A stretch of DNA of 64,000 nt. Source: Gluconacetobacter asukensis (lineage in GTDB: Bacteria; Pseudomonadota; Alphaproteobacteria; Acetobacterales; Acetobacteraceae). Where the stretch lies: contig NZ_JABEQE010000001.1 of the NCBI RefSeq assembly GCF_014174375.1, forward strand, positions 434,001 to 498,000, written 5' to 3'. Below are positions 44,437-52,691 of the stretch, piece after piece; the stretch's first letter is position 1; each line of letters starts with the position of its first letter. Made by a program: the position numbers and the translations under genes. The notes under the pieces were generated by a model. The model was given only the letters and a program-made list of their open reading frames with translations. It searched no databases and was not told the DNA's origin.

Positions 44437-44463
44437 CGCTTCGGGTCGCTGCGACCCGAAGCG
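44437..44463 (-). terminator. Perfect hairpin between bamB and der
   Basis: CGCTTCGGGTCG (44437-44448), loop CTG, CGACCCGAAGCG (44452-44463): a 12 bp perfect stem 9 bp after the bamB stop. No U run follows, so it may be an RNA stabiliser or attenuator rather than a strong terminator. Confidence 0.5.
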
Positions 44464-44471
44464 ATCAGGCC

Positions 44472-45842
44472 CTAGCTGTAAGCGTTCAGCCTGCCGTCGT
44501 CGGTCACGATCAGCAGCCGGCCATCCACCACGATCGGCGTCACCGTGGCAACCCCCGGCAGCTTTCCGACCGTCAGAAGCGCACCCGTCGCGGGGTCGAC
44601 CGTGACATAGCCGGTCTCGGGCATGGTGCTGACGCAGACCAGCTTGCTCCCGGCCATGATCGGCCCGGTCCAGGTCACGCCATTCTTCTGCGCGTCGACC
44701 CGGCGATAGCGCCGCAGTTGGGTGATCCAGCGCACATGCCCGTTCACACGGTCGAGGCAGGCCAGCTGCTGGTCCAGCGACAGCACATACAGCCAGTTAT
44801 CGATCACCAGCAGCGTATCCTGGCCGGCAACGGTCCGCTCCCACAGCCGGCGGCCCGACCGCAGGTCGATCGCCACCAGGACCGAGCCCGCACTGATGGC
44901 ATAGACCGTCTGGTCCACGATCACCGGCATCCCGCGCACGCAGGAGAAATCGACCGTCGAATCCTGGCCGTTGGTGCTGCCCAGCGTGTCGCTCCACACC
45001 ACCTCGCCACTGGCCGCCCGCAGCGCGACCAGATCGCCCGAACCGAACCCGGCCACCACCACATCCCCCACCACGGCGGGCGCGGGCTGGCCGAAGATCA
45101 CGGTCACGGCCTCGGTGGCGGCATAGGTCCACAGCACGCGCCCCGTCGCCGCATCCAGCGCCAGCAGCCGCTCGTCGATGGTGCCGAAGAACAGCCTGCC
45201 ATCCACCACCGTCGGCGCCGAGCGGCCCGGCGCCTCGGTATCGACCCGCCACTTCACCTTGCCGGTCGCGGCTTCCACCGCCAGGGCCTGTCCCACGCCG
45301 TCGACGATATACAGCGTGTCGCCGGCGATGCTGAACCCGCCGCCGAGATTGCTGGAGCGCATCTTCTTCGGCTTGGGCGTGAAGTGCCACAGCTCGCGCA
45401 TGCGCGGCCATTCATAGGCCCGGATCACCCCCTGCGCGTCACTGACGAAGATCCGGCCATTCGCCACGATCGGCGTCGCCTGCAACACGCCGCGCCCGCT
45501 ATCGCCCAGCGCGGCGTAGGACAGCAGCTCGGGCTCCGACACGCCGGCACCGATCCCGTGCGACCATTCGCGCCGCATCTGGCCGCCCCAGGCCATGTTG
45601 ACCCCGCCATGGGTCGGCACGCGCCCCGGCTGCAGCCACTCGCCGATCGCGGTCTGGGCGGGAATGGCGATCGGCGCCTTGTCGTCAGGATCGACCATCA
45701 GGCCGGCACCCGTCGCCAGCACGTCGACACGCTTGCCCGCCAGCAACGGCTTTTCGTCATCATCGAACAGGCTGCATCCGGCCAGGACCGGCACCATCGC
45801 ACCACCCAGGAGCGCATGCCGGCGGGTCAGAACTTTGTTCAT
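44472..45842 (-). CDS. bamB: Outer-membrane assembly lipoprotein BamB
   Basis: A 456-residue PQQ-like beta-propeller lipoprotein of the BAM complex, which inserts beta-barrel proteins in the outer membrane. The signal ends ALLGGAMVPVLAGC, a clear lipobox. The body carries repeated blade motifs such as GRIFVSDAQGVIRAYEW, DTLYIVDGVGQALAVEAATGKVKWRV, GRLFFGTIDERLLALDAATGRVLWTY and NWLYVLSLDQQLACLDRVNGHVRWI. It is slightly longer than E. coli BamB. Neighbours yfgM and der support the call. Confidence 0.93.
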   Translation of the reverse strand: MNKVLTRRHALLGGAMVPVLAGCSLFDDDEKPLLAGKRVDVLATGAGLMVDPDDKAPIAIPAQTAIGEWLQPGRVPTHGGVNMAWGGQMRREWSHGIGAGVSEPELLSYAALGDSGRGVLQATPIVANGRIFVSDAQGVIRAYEWPRMRELWHFTPKPKKMRSSNLGGGFSIAGDTLYIVDGVGQALAVEAATGKVKWRVDTEAPGRSAPTVVDGRLFFGTIDERLLALDAATGRVLWTYAATEAVTVIFGQPAPAVVGDVVVAGFGSGDLVALRAASGEVVWSDTLGSTNGQDSTVDFSCVRGMPVIVDQTVYAISAGSVLVAIDLRSGRRLWERTVAGQDTLLVIDNWLYVLSLDQQLACLDRVNGHVRWITQLRRYRRVDAQKNGVTWTGPIMAGSKLVCVSTMPETGYVTVDPATGALLTVGKLPGVATVTPIVVDGRLLIVTDDGRLNAYS

Positions 45843-45929
45843 GGAAATCCTGCGCTACGAAAGGAAAAACGGGGCCATTTCGGTTTCTGTACGCCCGACG
45901 GCACGAAAACACTGTCCGCCTGGCACTGC

Positions 45930-46619
45930 CTAGGACGGTGTGGCATTCAGGGTCTGGAGCATGCCGCCGGCCCGGCTGCGCAGCGCCTCCGGCACGTCGA
46001 TCTGCGTCGTCAGCTGCCCCAGCCGCCGGCGCGCATCGGCCAGATGCCCCTGGCGCAGGTCCAGCATCGCCTCGCATTCCTCCGCCAGCCCGCGCCACGG
46101 CTTGCCCGCGCCGTCCAGCGTGGCCAGGCGCGAACGCAGCACCGCCGGATCGCCATTGTCGATCTGGTGCTGCACCCACAGCAGGCTGGCCAGCCCGCGC
46201 AGCAGCGCATCGGCGCCCTGATCGTCCGCTACCTGGCTCCACAGCGCCAGCGCGCCCTTGCTATCGCCGCTCGAGGCCAGCAGCGCCGCGCGTTCCAGCC
46301 GCGACAGCGTCCGCAATCCGGAGGGCACGCCGTCCAGCGTCGCCAGACGCGCCAGCGCGTCCTTCTGCTGGGGGGTCAGCGCACTGGTCTCGCCGGGGGC
46401 GATGTGGCTGGTATCGGCCGCGCGCAGCGCCGTGAAATAGGTCGTGCCCCAGGCCTGCGCGGCCTGTCGCCCTCGCCAGGCATGATATTGCCAGCCCCCC
46501 ACGCCGGCAGCGGCCACCACCACCACCGCCACCGCCGCGCCGACATAGCGCCGGGCCATCAGCCGCAGACGCTCCATGCGCATGTCGTCGTCGACTTCCC
46601 TGAAGATGTCGTCAGCCAC
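45930..46619 (-). CDS. YfgM-like membrane-anchored TPR protein
   Basis: A 229-residue protein: a short cytoplasmic N-terminus (MADDIFREVDDDMRMERLRLMARRY), one membrane helix (about 26-46, VGAAVAVVVVAAAGVGGWQY), then a periplasmic helical repeat region ending in ADARRRLGQLTTQIDVPEALRSRAGGML. This is the YfgM/TPR_21 layout; in E. coli YfgM associates with the SecYEG translocon and PpiD. It precedes bamB and der, the usual order. A perfect palindrome lies upstream of it. Confidence 0.85.
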   Translation of the reverse strand: MADDIFREVDDDMRMERLRLMARRYVGAAVAVVVVAAAGVGGWQYHAWRGRQAAQAWGTTYFTALRAADTSHIAPGETSALTPQQKDALARLATLDGVPSGLRTLSRLERAALLASSGDSKGALALWSQVADDQGADALLRGLASLLWVQHQIDNGDPAVLRSRLATLDGAGKPWRGLAEECEAMLDLRQGHLADARRRLGQLTTQIDVPEALRSRAGGMLQTLNATPS

Positions 46620-46647
46620 GTCTCAACCGCTCTCCGCATCCAGCCGC

Positions 46648-46665
46648 GACGGGCCCGGGCCCGTC
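46648..46665. promoter_or_regulatory. Perfect 18 bp GC palindrome upstream of yfgM-bamB
   Basis: GACGGGCCCGGGCCCGTC reads the same on both strands and lies 29 bp before the yfgM start. It may be an operator or the stem of a terminator for the small gene on the right, whose stop is at 46750. Confidence 0.35.
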
Positions 46666-46749
46666 ATTCCAAGGGCGGACCATAGCCGTCCCGGCGCACG
46701 CGGGCAACAAACCCGCATGCGCCGGCCCGAAGCGAACCGGGGGAAGCGC

Positions 46750-47139
46750 TCAGTGGCGCGAGAAGCGCGCGGCCCCGGCCTTGAGGTCGGCGGTCAGCCG
46801 CGCGAAATGGCCGGCAATCCGCTGCTGCACGGCCACGCTGGCCTGATGGACCTGATCGATGCGGGCCTTGGCCTGGGCACTGATCGTATTCTCATCGTGC
46901 GCAGCGGCACCGGCGACGCAGGCATTATAGGCCCGCGCGGCCTTTTCATACGCCGTCGCGGCATCGACGCTGGCATTGTAGCGCGCGACGCTGCTGGAAT
47001 CGACCGTGGGCGCGGCCGGCTCCTTTCCACAGGCGGGCGCGGACCACGTCACTTCCGCCGCGCGGGCGACCGTTACCCCCCCGGTCAGGGACAGGGCGGC
47101 GGCACAGGCCAGAAACCGGCCCGAGATCATGGCACCCAA
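46750..47139 (-). CDS. Small secreted hypothetical protein
   Basis: 129 residues with a signal peptide (FLACAAALSLTGGVTVARA|AEV) and a helical, Ala-rich mature part. Two cysteines (APACGKE and YNACVAG) could form a disulfide. It contains repeated YNASVDAATAYEKAARAYNAC-like helices and ends ARFSRH. No family recognised. The ATG at 47130 (MISGRF) may be the true start; 47139 is the longest. Probably periplasmic. Confidence 0.6.
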   Translation of the reverse strand: MGAMISGRFLACAAALSLTGGVTVARAAEVTWSAPACGKEPAAPTVDSSSVARYNASVDAATAYEKAARAYNACVAGAAAHDENTISAQAKARIDQVHQASVAVQQRIAGHFARLTADLKAGAARFSRH

Positions 47140-47222
47140 GAGACATCCTTCCTTACTACGGTCCCGCCGTCACGATGACGGAGATCGCGGACGATGCCGC
47201 CTATGCCGACAAAATGTCGAAA

Positions 47223-48542
47223 TCAGGGCGCAAAGCAGGCCAGCCGGCCGGCCGGTTCGCCCAGGATCGTATCCTCGCGCATCACCGCCCGCCCGCGCAC
47301 GATGGTCGCCATCGGCCAGCCCGTCACCGCCATGCCGTCGAACGGCGTCCAGCCGGCCGGGGTGGCGATCCAGTCATTGGTGATCCGCCGCTGCGCCGCC
47401 ATGTCGACCAGCGTGAAATCGGCGTCATAGCCCATGGCGATCCGCCCCTTGGCCTGCAGGCCATAGACCCGCGCGGGCCCGGCGGCCATCAGGTCCACCA
47501 TCCGGCCCAGCGACAGGCGCCCGGCATTCACATGGTCCAGCATCACCGGCACCAGCGTCTGCACGCCCGTCAGCCCGGCGGGGGTGGCAGGCCAGGGCTT
47601 GGCCTTGGCCGCCAGCGAATGCGGCGCGTGGTCCGAGCCGATCGTGTCCACCATGCCGTTGCGCACCGCCTCCCACGAGGCCTCGTAATGCCGCCGGTCG
47701 CGGATCGGCGGATTCATCACCGCCAGCGCCCCCAGCGTCTCGTAACAGTCCGGCGCCACCTGGGTCAGATGGTTCACCAGCACCTCGACGGTGGCGACAT
47801 CCCGATGCGCCGCCAGCCAGTCCAGCTCCTCGGCGGTGGACGTATGCAGGATATGCACCGGCCGCCGCGCCCGCCGCGCCAGCCCCACGATCCGCCGCGT
47901 GCCCAGGAAGGCGCATTCCTCATCGCGCCAGAACGGATGCCTGTCGTACGACATCTCCTCGGTCAGCAGCTTCTTGCGCTCCTGTAGCCGATATTCATCC
48001 TCGGAATGGAAGGCCACGCGCCGGTGCCCATGCTCCAGCACCTGGCGGATGCCCTCATCATCCTCGATCATCAGGTCGCCGGTCGAAGACCCGGCAAAGA
48101 CCTTGATCGCACACACACCGTCAAACTGCTCATATTCGCCCAGCCGCGGCGTATTGCCCCGCGTGGCGCCGACATACATCGCAAAATCGACCCAGCTCTC
48201 GCGTGAGGCATATTCCTGCTTCCAGCGCAGCATGTCCCCATCGGTAATCGAGGGCGCGGTGTTGGGCATGTCGAACACGGTGGTCACGCCCCCCAGCGCC
48301 GCCGCCCGCGTGCCGGTCGGAATACTCTCCACGGTGGCATCGCCCGGATCGCGCAGATGCACATGCGGGTCGATCAGCCCCGGCAGCACATGCAGGCCGG
48401 CGGCATCGATCACCTCGTCCGCCTCGTCCGCCACGCCCACCGACAGGCTGGCAATCCGCCCCGCCCGCACGCCGATATCGGCCCGCGCCTCGCCCCACGG
48501 CAGAACGCAAATCCCGTTCCGGATGATCAGGTCGTAATGCAT
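47223..48542 (-). CDS. pyrC: Dihydroorotase (type I, cyclic amidohydrolase)
   Basis: A 439-residue metal-dependent amidohydrolase. It has the HxH metal motif DPHVHLRDPG (near residue 60), the lysine in AIKVFAGSSTG that is carboxylated in the active site, histidines in HSEDE and HILHTST, and the aspartate in GSDHAPHS. These fit dihydroorotase, which closes carbamoyl-aspartate to dihydroorotate in pyrimidine synthesis; allantoinase and hydantoinase relatives are less likely. ATG 48542 follows GAGGG, whereas the in-frame start at 48692 reaches towards the LysR promoter and is not used. Confidence 0.85.
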   Translation of the reverse strand: MHYDLIIRNGICVLPWGEARADIGVRAGRIASLSVGVADEADEVIDAAGLHVLPGLIDPHVHLRDPGDATVESIPTGTRAAALGGVTTVFDMPNTAPSITDGDMLRWKQEYASRESWVDFAMYVGATRGNTPRLGEYEQFDGVCAIKVFAGSSTGDLMIEDDEGIRQVLEHGHRRVAFHSEDEYRLQERKKLLTEEMSYDRHPFWRDEECAFLGTRRIVGLARRARRPVHILHTSTAEELDWLAAHRDVATVEVLVNHLTQVAPDCYETLGALAVMNPPIRDRRHYEASWEAVRNGMVDTIGSDHAPHSLAAKAKPWPATPAGLTGVQTLVPVMLDHVNAGRLSLGRMVDLMAAGPARVYGLQAKGRIAMGYDADFTLVDMAAQRRITNDWIATPAGWTPFDGMAVTGWPMATIVRGRAVMREDTILGEPAGRLACFAP

Positions 48543-48717
48543 CGGTCCCTCGCAGCCTGTCGTTCCCCGCGACGTACTCCTTTCGGCCCACACGCGGCAA
48601 GACCGCACGATGGTCCCCGGCCCGGATCGCCTGCCGATATGAAGTCCGGGAACGAGTGTGCTACGGAAACCGTCCTGCGAACACGAATACACCGAATAGG
48701 CTGAAAGACGACTGCGT

Positions 48718-49641
48718 ATGTCCCGCGACCACGACCTGGATCCTCAGTTGCTTCGGTCTTTCCTGGCTGTAGCGGACACGCTCCACTTCACGACGGCGGC
48801 CCATATGCGTGGGGTCAGCCAGTCCACGATCAGCCAGCACATCAACAGGCTGGAAAAGATCCTCGGCCGCTCCCTTCTGGAGCGGAGCACCAAGGACACG
48901 AGGTTGACCGAGGACGGGCAGATACTCGTTCCCCATGCCAAGCAGATCCTCGCCGCATGCGAGGCCGCATTTGACGAGTTCGAGCCGGACTTCCTCTCGG
49001 GCCATATCCGCTTCGGGGTATCGGACGACCTGGTCCTGTCCCACCTGCCCGAAGTCCTGCGGGAATTCCGCACCATGTATCCAAGCGTCCATGTCTCCAT
49101 GGTCGTCGGGCTGAGTTCGGAACTGAACAGCCGCCTGCAGTCCGGGGAGCTGGACGTGGCCTGCACAAAGCGCTTCCTGCCGTCGAGCGAGGCATTCGAG
49201 GGAGAATGCGTGCTGTGGCGCGAACGGCTGCGGTGGCTGGGCGCCAGAGGGTTCAGCCTGCAGGCGGGAAAGCCCGTGCCGCTGGTGGCGTACGAGAAGG
49301 AAAGCCTGAACCGCCGCCGGACGATCGAGGCGCTGAACCAGGCGGGCCTGGCCTGGCAGCTCTCCTTCGTCAGTGACCATCTCAGTGCGCTGATAGCCGG
49401 CGTCAGGGCCGGCTACGGGGTCTTCATGCAGTCCGCGCTGCTGATCGACGACAGCATCGTTCCGGTGGAAGCGGCAGAGCTGCCACCGCTTCCGGACATG
49501 GAGTTCCTTCTGGTGCCCGGGCGCTCGACGCGGGCGGTCAAGGCCCTGATGCGCACGCTGGTGGAAAATGTTTCGCGGGTTGCGCCGCACGGGGGCGAGA
49601 TCCCGGCGACGCTTGCCGCTCCTCAGCGGGCGACGGCATAG
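48718..49641 (+). CDS. LysR-family transcriptional regulator
   Basis: A 307-residue regulator. The N-terminal winged helix is LRSFLAVADTLHFTTAAHMRGVSQSTISQHINRLEKILGRSLLERSTKDTRLTEDGQ (residues 12-68); the rest is a periplasmic-binding-type effector domain (SGHIRFGVSDDLVLSHLPEVLREFRTMYPSVHV). Its 3' end overlaps the 3' end of the convergent gamma-glutamyltransferase gene by 19 bp, so it most likely controls that operon. The base composition is lower in GC than core genes. Activation with a ligand related to the transported compound is an inference. Confidence 0.88.
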   Translation: MSRDHDLDPQLLRSFLAVADTLHFTTAAHMRGVSQSTISQHINRLEKILGRSLLERSTKDTRLTEDGQILVPHAKQILAACEAAFDEFEPDFLSGHIRFGVSDDLVLSHLPEVLREFRTMYPSVHVSMVVGLSSELNSRLQSGELDVACTKRFLPSSEAFEGECVLWRERLRWLGARGFSLQAGKPVPLVAYEKESLNRRRTIEALNQAGLAWQLSFVSDHLSALIAGVRAGYGVFMQSALLIDDSIVPVEAAELPPLPDMEFLLVPGRSTRAVKALMRTLVENVSRVAPHGGEIPATLAAPQRATA

Positions 49642-51395
49642 CCCTGCATGCCGCGCGGATTGGCACCCGCGTAAAGCCTGCCGTCCGCCTCGCGGCGGAT
49701 GGCAGAGAGCCGCCCTTCGCTCCAGTCGCCGCCGACCACGACATCATGGCCACGGTTACGGAGATCCTCCACGACATCCGCGCCGAAACGGCCCTCGACG
49801 ACGAGACGTGCGGGATGTGCGTCATGGGGCCAGAAACTGCCTGGCCAGTGTTCGCTATGAAAGCTCGGGGCCTCGATGGCCTGCTGGATGTTCATACCGA
49901 AGCGGGTCATGCGCATGTAGAAGGTGAACGACCATTGGTCCTGCTGGTCGCCGCCGGGGGTGCCAAAGGCCATCCAGGGCTTTCCGTCCTTGAGCGCGAA
50001 GCTGGGCGTCAGGGTGGTCCTGGGGCGTTTACGCGGCGCCAGCATATTCGGATGCCCCGCCCGCAGCGAGAACATCTGGGCGCGCGAGCCCAGGCCGAAA
50101 CCAAGCTCCGGTATGACGGGCGCCGACTGCAGCCACCCGCCCGACGGCGTGGCACTGACCATGTTGCCCTCGGCATCGACGACATCGACGTGGCAGGTAT
50201 CGCCTTTCGTGACGCCCATGTTCGAGACGGTCGGTTCGCCCACGCCGCTCGCAACGCGACCGTCCCCCTGGGCAGGAGGCAGGAATCCGGGCTCCGGCAC
50301 CCTGCCGTCCGGCCGGCCGGGACGTAGCTCCAGCGAGGCCCGCTCTCCAACCAGGCTCCGCCTGGCATCGTTATAGGACGCAGACAGAAGCGTCGCGAGC
50401 GGAACGTCCGGCGTATCGCCGTAGAAGGCTTCACGGTCGGCATAGGCCAGCTTGGCGCATTCGGTGACGGTGTGGAGAAAATCGGCGCCACACGGGTCCA
50501 TGCCGGCAACATCGAATCCCCGCATCAGGGCAAGCTGCTGGAGAAACACCGGCCCCTGGCTCCACGGGCCGCATTTCAGGACGGTATACCGGCCATCCTG
50601 CAACGAGACGGGATCTTCCAGGGTCGCCCGCCATGCGGCAAGGTCGGCCGATCTCAGCAACCCGGCATGGGGCGTTCCGCTACTGTCCATCATCGGAACC
50701 CGGCAGAAGCGGTCGATGGCTTCCGCGACGAAGCCGTCATACCACGCATGCCGCACGGCATCGATGCGGTCCTCGCGTGTCGCGCCGGCGGCGGCGTCCT
50801 TCAGGCGTTTCAGGGTCTCCGCCAGAACCGGCCGCCGCAGGAGCGTGCCCGCGGCCGGAACCACACCGTCGGGCATGAAGGTCTTCGCGTTCTCGGGCCA
50901 ATGGTCGCGGAAGAGGCTCTCCACGCTGGCGATGGTCGCAACCATCTGGGGCATGACGGGCACACCCTGCACGGCATAGAAGATCGCATATTCGATGACA
51001 TCGGCGAAATCCCATGTCCCGAAGTCGCGCAGCATCAGGCACCAGGCATCGAAGGCACCGGGCACGACGGCGGCCAGATGCCCGGTTCCGGGAATCTCAT
51101 CCAGATCCAGGGCATGATAGGCGTCGATGCTCGCGCCGGCGGGCGAAACGCCCTGCCCGCAGATCACATGCTGCTTTCCAGTCCTGGCATGACTGACGAT
51201 GATGGGGGCATCTCCGGCCGGCCCGTTCAAATGCGGCTCCGCAACCCAGAGGGTGAACCCGGCGGCGACGGCAGCGTCGAACGCATTCCCGCCCCGTTCC
51301 AGTACGGCTTGTCCGACGCCGCTGGCCAGCCAGTGCGTCGAGGCGACGGCACCAAAGGAGCCGCAGAGTTCCGGGCGTGTCAGGAAGGGAGTCAT
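49623..51395 (-). CDS. Gamma-glutamyltransferase-family Ntn hydrolase
   Basis: A 590-residue member of the GGT family. The autoprocessing/catalytic Thr fits GDTCHVDVVDAEGNMVSATPSGGW (near residue 395); other signatures are HWLASGVGQAVLERGGNAFDAAVAAGF at the N-terminus and PRTTLTPSFALKDGKPWMAFGTPGGDQQ. Unlike E. coli Ggt, it has no signal peptide, so it should act in the cytoplasm after uptake. It may cleave gamma-glutamyl amides, glutathione conjugates or a related amide. ATG 51395 overlaps the MFS stop (ATGA). Convergent with the LysR gene. Confidence 0.88.
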   Translation of the reverse strand: MTPFLTRPELCGSFGAVASTHWLASGVGQAVLERGGNAFDAAVAAGFTLWVAEPHLNGPAGDAPIIVSHARTGKQHVICGQGVSPAGASIDAYHALDLDEIPGTGHLAAVVPGAFDAWCLMLRDFGTWDFADVIEYAIFYAVQGVPVMPQMVATIASVESLFRDHWPENAKTFMPDGVVPAAGTLLRRPVLAETLKRLKDAAAGATREDRIDAVRHAWYDGFVAEAIDRFCRVPMMDSSGTPHAGLLRSADLAAWRATLEDPVSLQDGRYTVLKCGPWSQGPVFLQQLALMRGFDVAGMDPCGADFLHTVTECAKLAYADREAFYGDTPDVPLATLLSASYNDARRSLVGERASLELRPGRPDGRVPEPGFLPPAQGDGRVASGVGEPTVSNMGVTKGDTCHVDVVDAEGNMVSATPSGGWLQSAPVIPELGFGLGSRAQMFSLRAGHPNMLAPRKRPRTTLTPSFALKDGKPWMAFGTPGGDQQDQWSFTFYMRMTRFGMNIQQAIEAPSFHSEHWPGSFWPHDAHPARLVVEGRFGADVVEDLRNRGHDVVVGGDWSEGRLSAIRREADGRLYAGANPRGMQGYAVAR

Positions 51396-52681
51396 ACTGC
51401 TCTTGCTTTCTTCTTGCTTGCAATGTGCACATTCGTGACGCGCTGCGCGGTCATGAGGATCACGGCGGAAAGGACGCAGATAGCGATAACGTATCCGATC
51501 CAGGACAATCTGCCGCCCGTCACGCCGATGATCCACGCAAAGACCAGTTGCGCGGTGGAACCGAACAGGGTGACGCCGATGGAATAGGACAGGCCGATGC
51601 CGAAGGCCCGCTGGTCCCTGGGGAACAGCGAGGCAAGGAACGCCATTCCGGCACCACCCGAGATGGCGTTTCCGATCATGAGGACGGCGCAGGCAAGGGT
51701 CAGACTCTCCAGGGAGGGCGCCTGGAGCATGAGCCAGAAAACGGGAAAATAGAGTGCGGCATTGACCAGTCGGGAGATGACGATCACCCGGCGCGCACCG
51801 TATCTGTCGGCAAGCAGCCCGCCGGCGACCGAACCCGCGAACCCGACAAGCCCATTGCTGATATTGATGAGCAGCGCCTTGCGGATCGGCATGTGCAGCG
51901 TATGGACGGCATAGGTGACGACGAACTGGAAGAAATATTGCTGGATCGTGCTTCCGGCCTCATAGACGATTCCGATGGGCAGGCGCCTGAACGCATGGCT
52001 GTGGAACTGCCGCAGGAAATCGGCAAACGACAGGCGCTCCTCTTCCGATGGCACGGTTTCTTCCAGCGTTTTCCGAAGATAGATCCCGACCGGGGCGATC
52101 AGCATCCCGAAGACGAAGGGGAGTCTCCACGCCCAGTCGCGGATCGTATGCTCGTCGAAACCAAGGAAGAGGATCAGCCCCAGAAGGCCGGAGATCAGCG
52201 CGCCGAGATGCTGCCCGGTGGTCTGCCAGCTTCCGGCAAGGCCCATCCGCTCTGCGCGGGCGCTTTCCACCAGGATCGACGTGGCGGCACCCAGTTCCCC
52301 ACCCGCGGCAAACCCCTGCAACAACCGGGCGACAACAAGGGCGAGCGGGGCGAGGACGCCGATCGATGCGTATCCGGGCAGAAAGGCGATGATCGCACTG
52401 CCGGCGGCCATGACCCAGACAGTCAGGGTCATGGCGGCACGGCGGCCATACCGGTCCGCATAGGCACCGATGAGAAAGGCACCGAGAGGACGGACCAGGA
52501 AACCGATGCCGAAGGTAGCCAGCGTGAGCAGCAGCGCCGTATCGCTGTGCCCTGCGGGGAAGAAAATATGCGAAATGACGGTCGCGAACGTGGCATAGGC
52601 CGTGAAGTCGAACAGTTCAAAGGCGTTTCCGACGGCGGCGCCAACGATATTCCTGCGGGACGATGCGGATGTCGGGTTCAT
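51392..52681 (-). CDS. MHS-family MFS transporter (ProP/ShiA/KgtP-like)
   Basis: A 429-residue inner-membrane symporter with 12 helices. GAAVGNAFELFDFTAYATFATVIS, RPLGAFLIGAYADRYGRRAAMTLTVWVMAAGS and RLLQGFAAGGELGAATSILVESAR are typical of the metabolite:H+ symporter group, which imports organic acids, betaines or amino-acid-like compounds. It is encoded between the TonB receptor (10 bp gap) and the GGT-family enzyme (4 bp overlap), so it probably brings the receptor's ligand across the inner membrane. Confidence 0.9.
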   Translation of the reverse strand: MNPTSASSRRNIVGAAVGNAFELFDFTAYATFATVISHIFFPAGHSDTALLLTLATFGIGFLVRPLGAFLIGAYADRYGRRAAMTLTVWVMAAGSAIIAFLPGYASIGVLAPLALVVARLLQGFAAGGELGAATSILVESARAERMGLAGSWQTTGQHLGALISGLLGLILFLGFDEHTIRDWAWRLPFVFGMLIAPVGIYLRKTLEETVPSEEERLSFADFLRQFHSHAFRRLPIGIVYEAGSTIQQYFFQFVVTYAVHTLHMPIRKALLINISNGLVGFAGSVAGGLLADRYGARRVIVISRLVNAALYFPVFWLMLQAPSLESLTLACAVLMIGNAISGGAGMAFLASLFPRDQRAFGIGLSYSIGVTLFGSTAQLVFAWIIGVTGGRLSWIGYVIAICVLSAVILMTAQRVTNVHIASKKKARAV

Positions 52682-52691
52682 GCAGCCGGCC

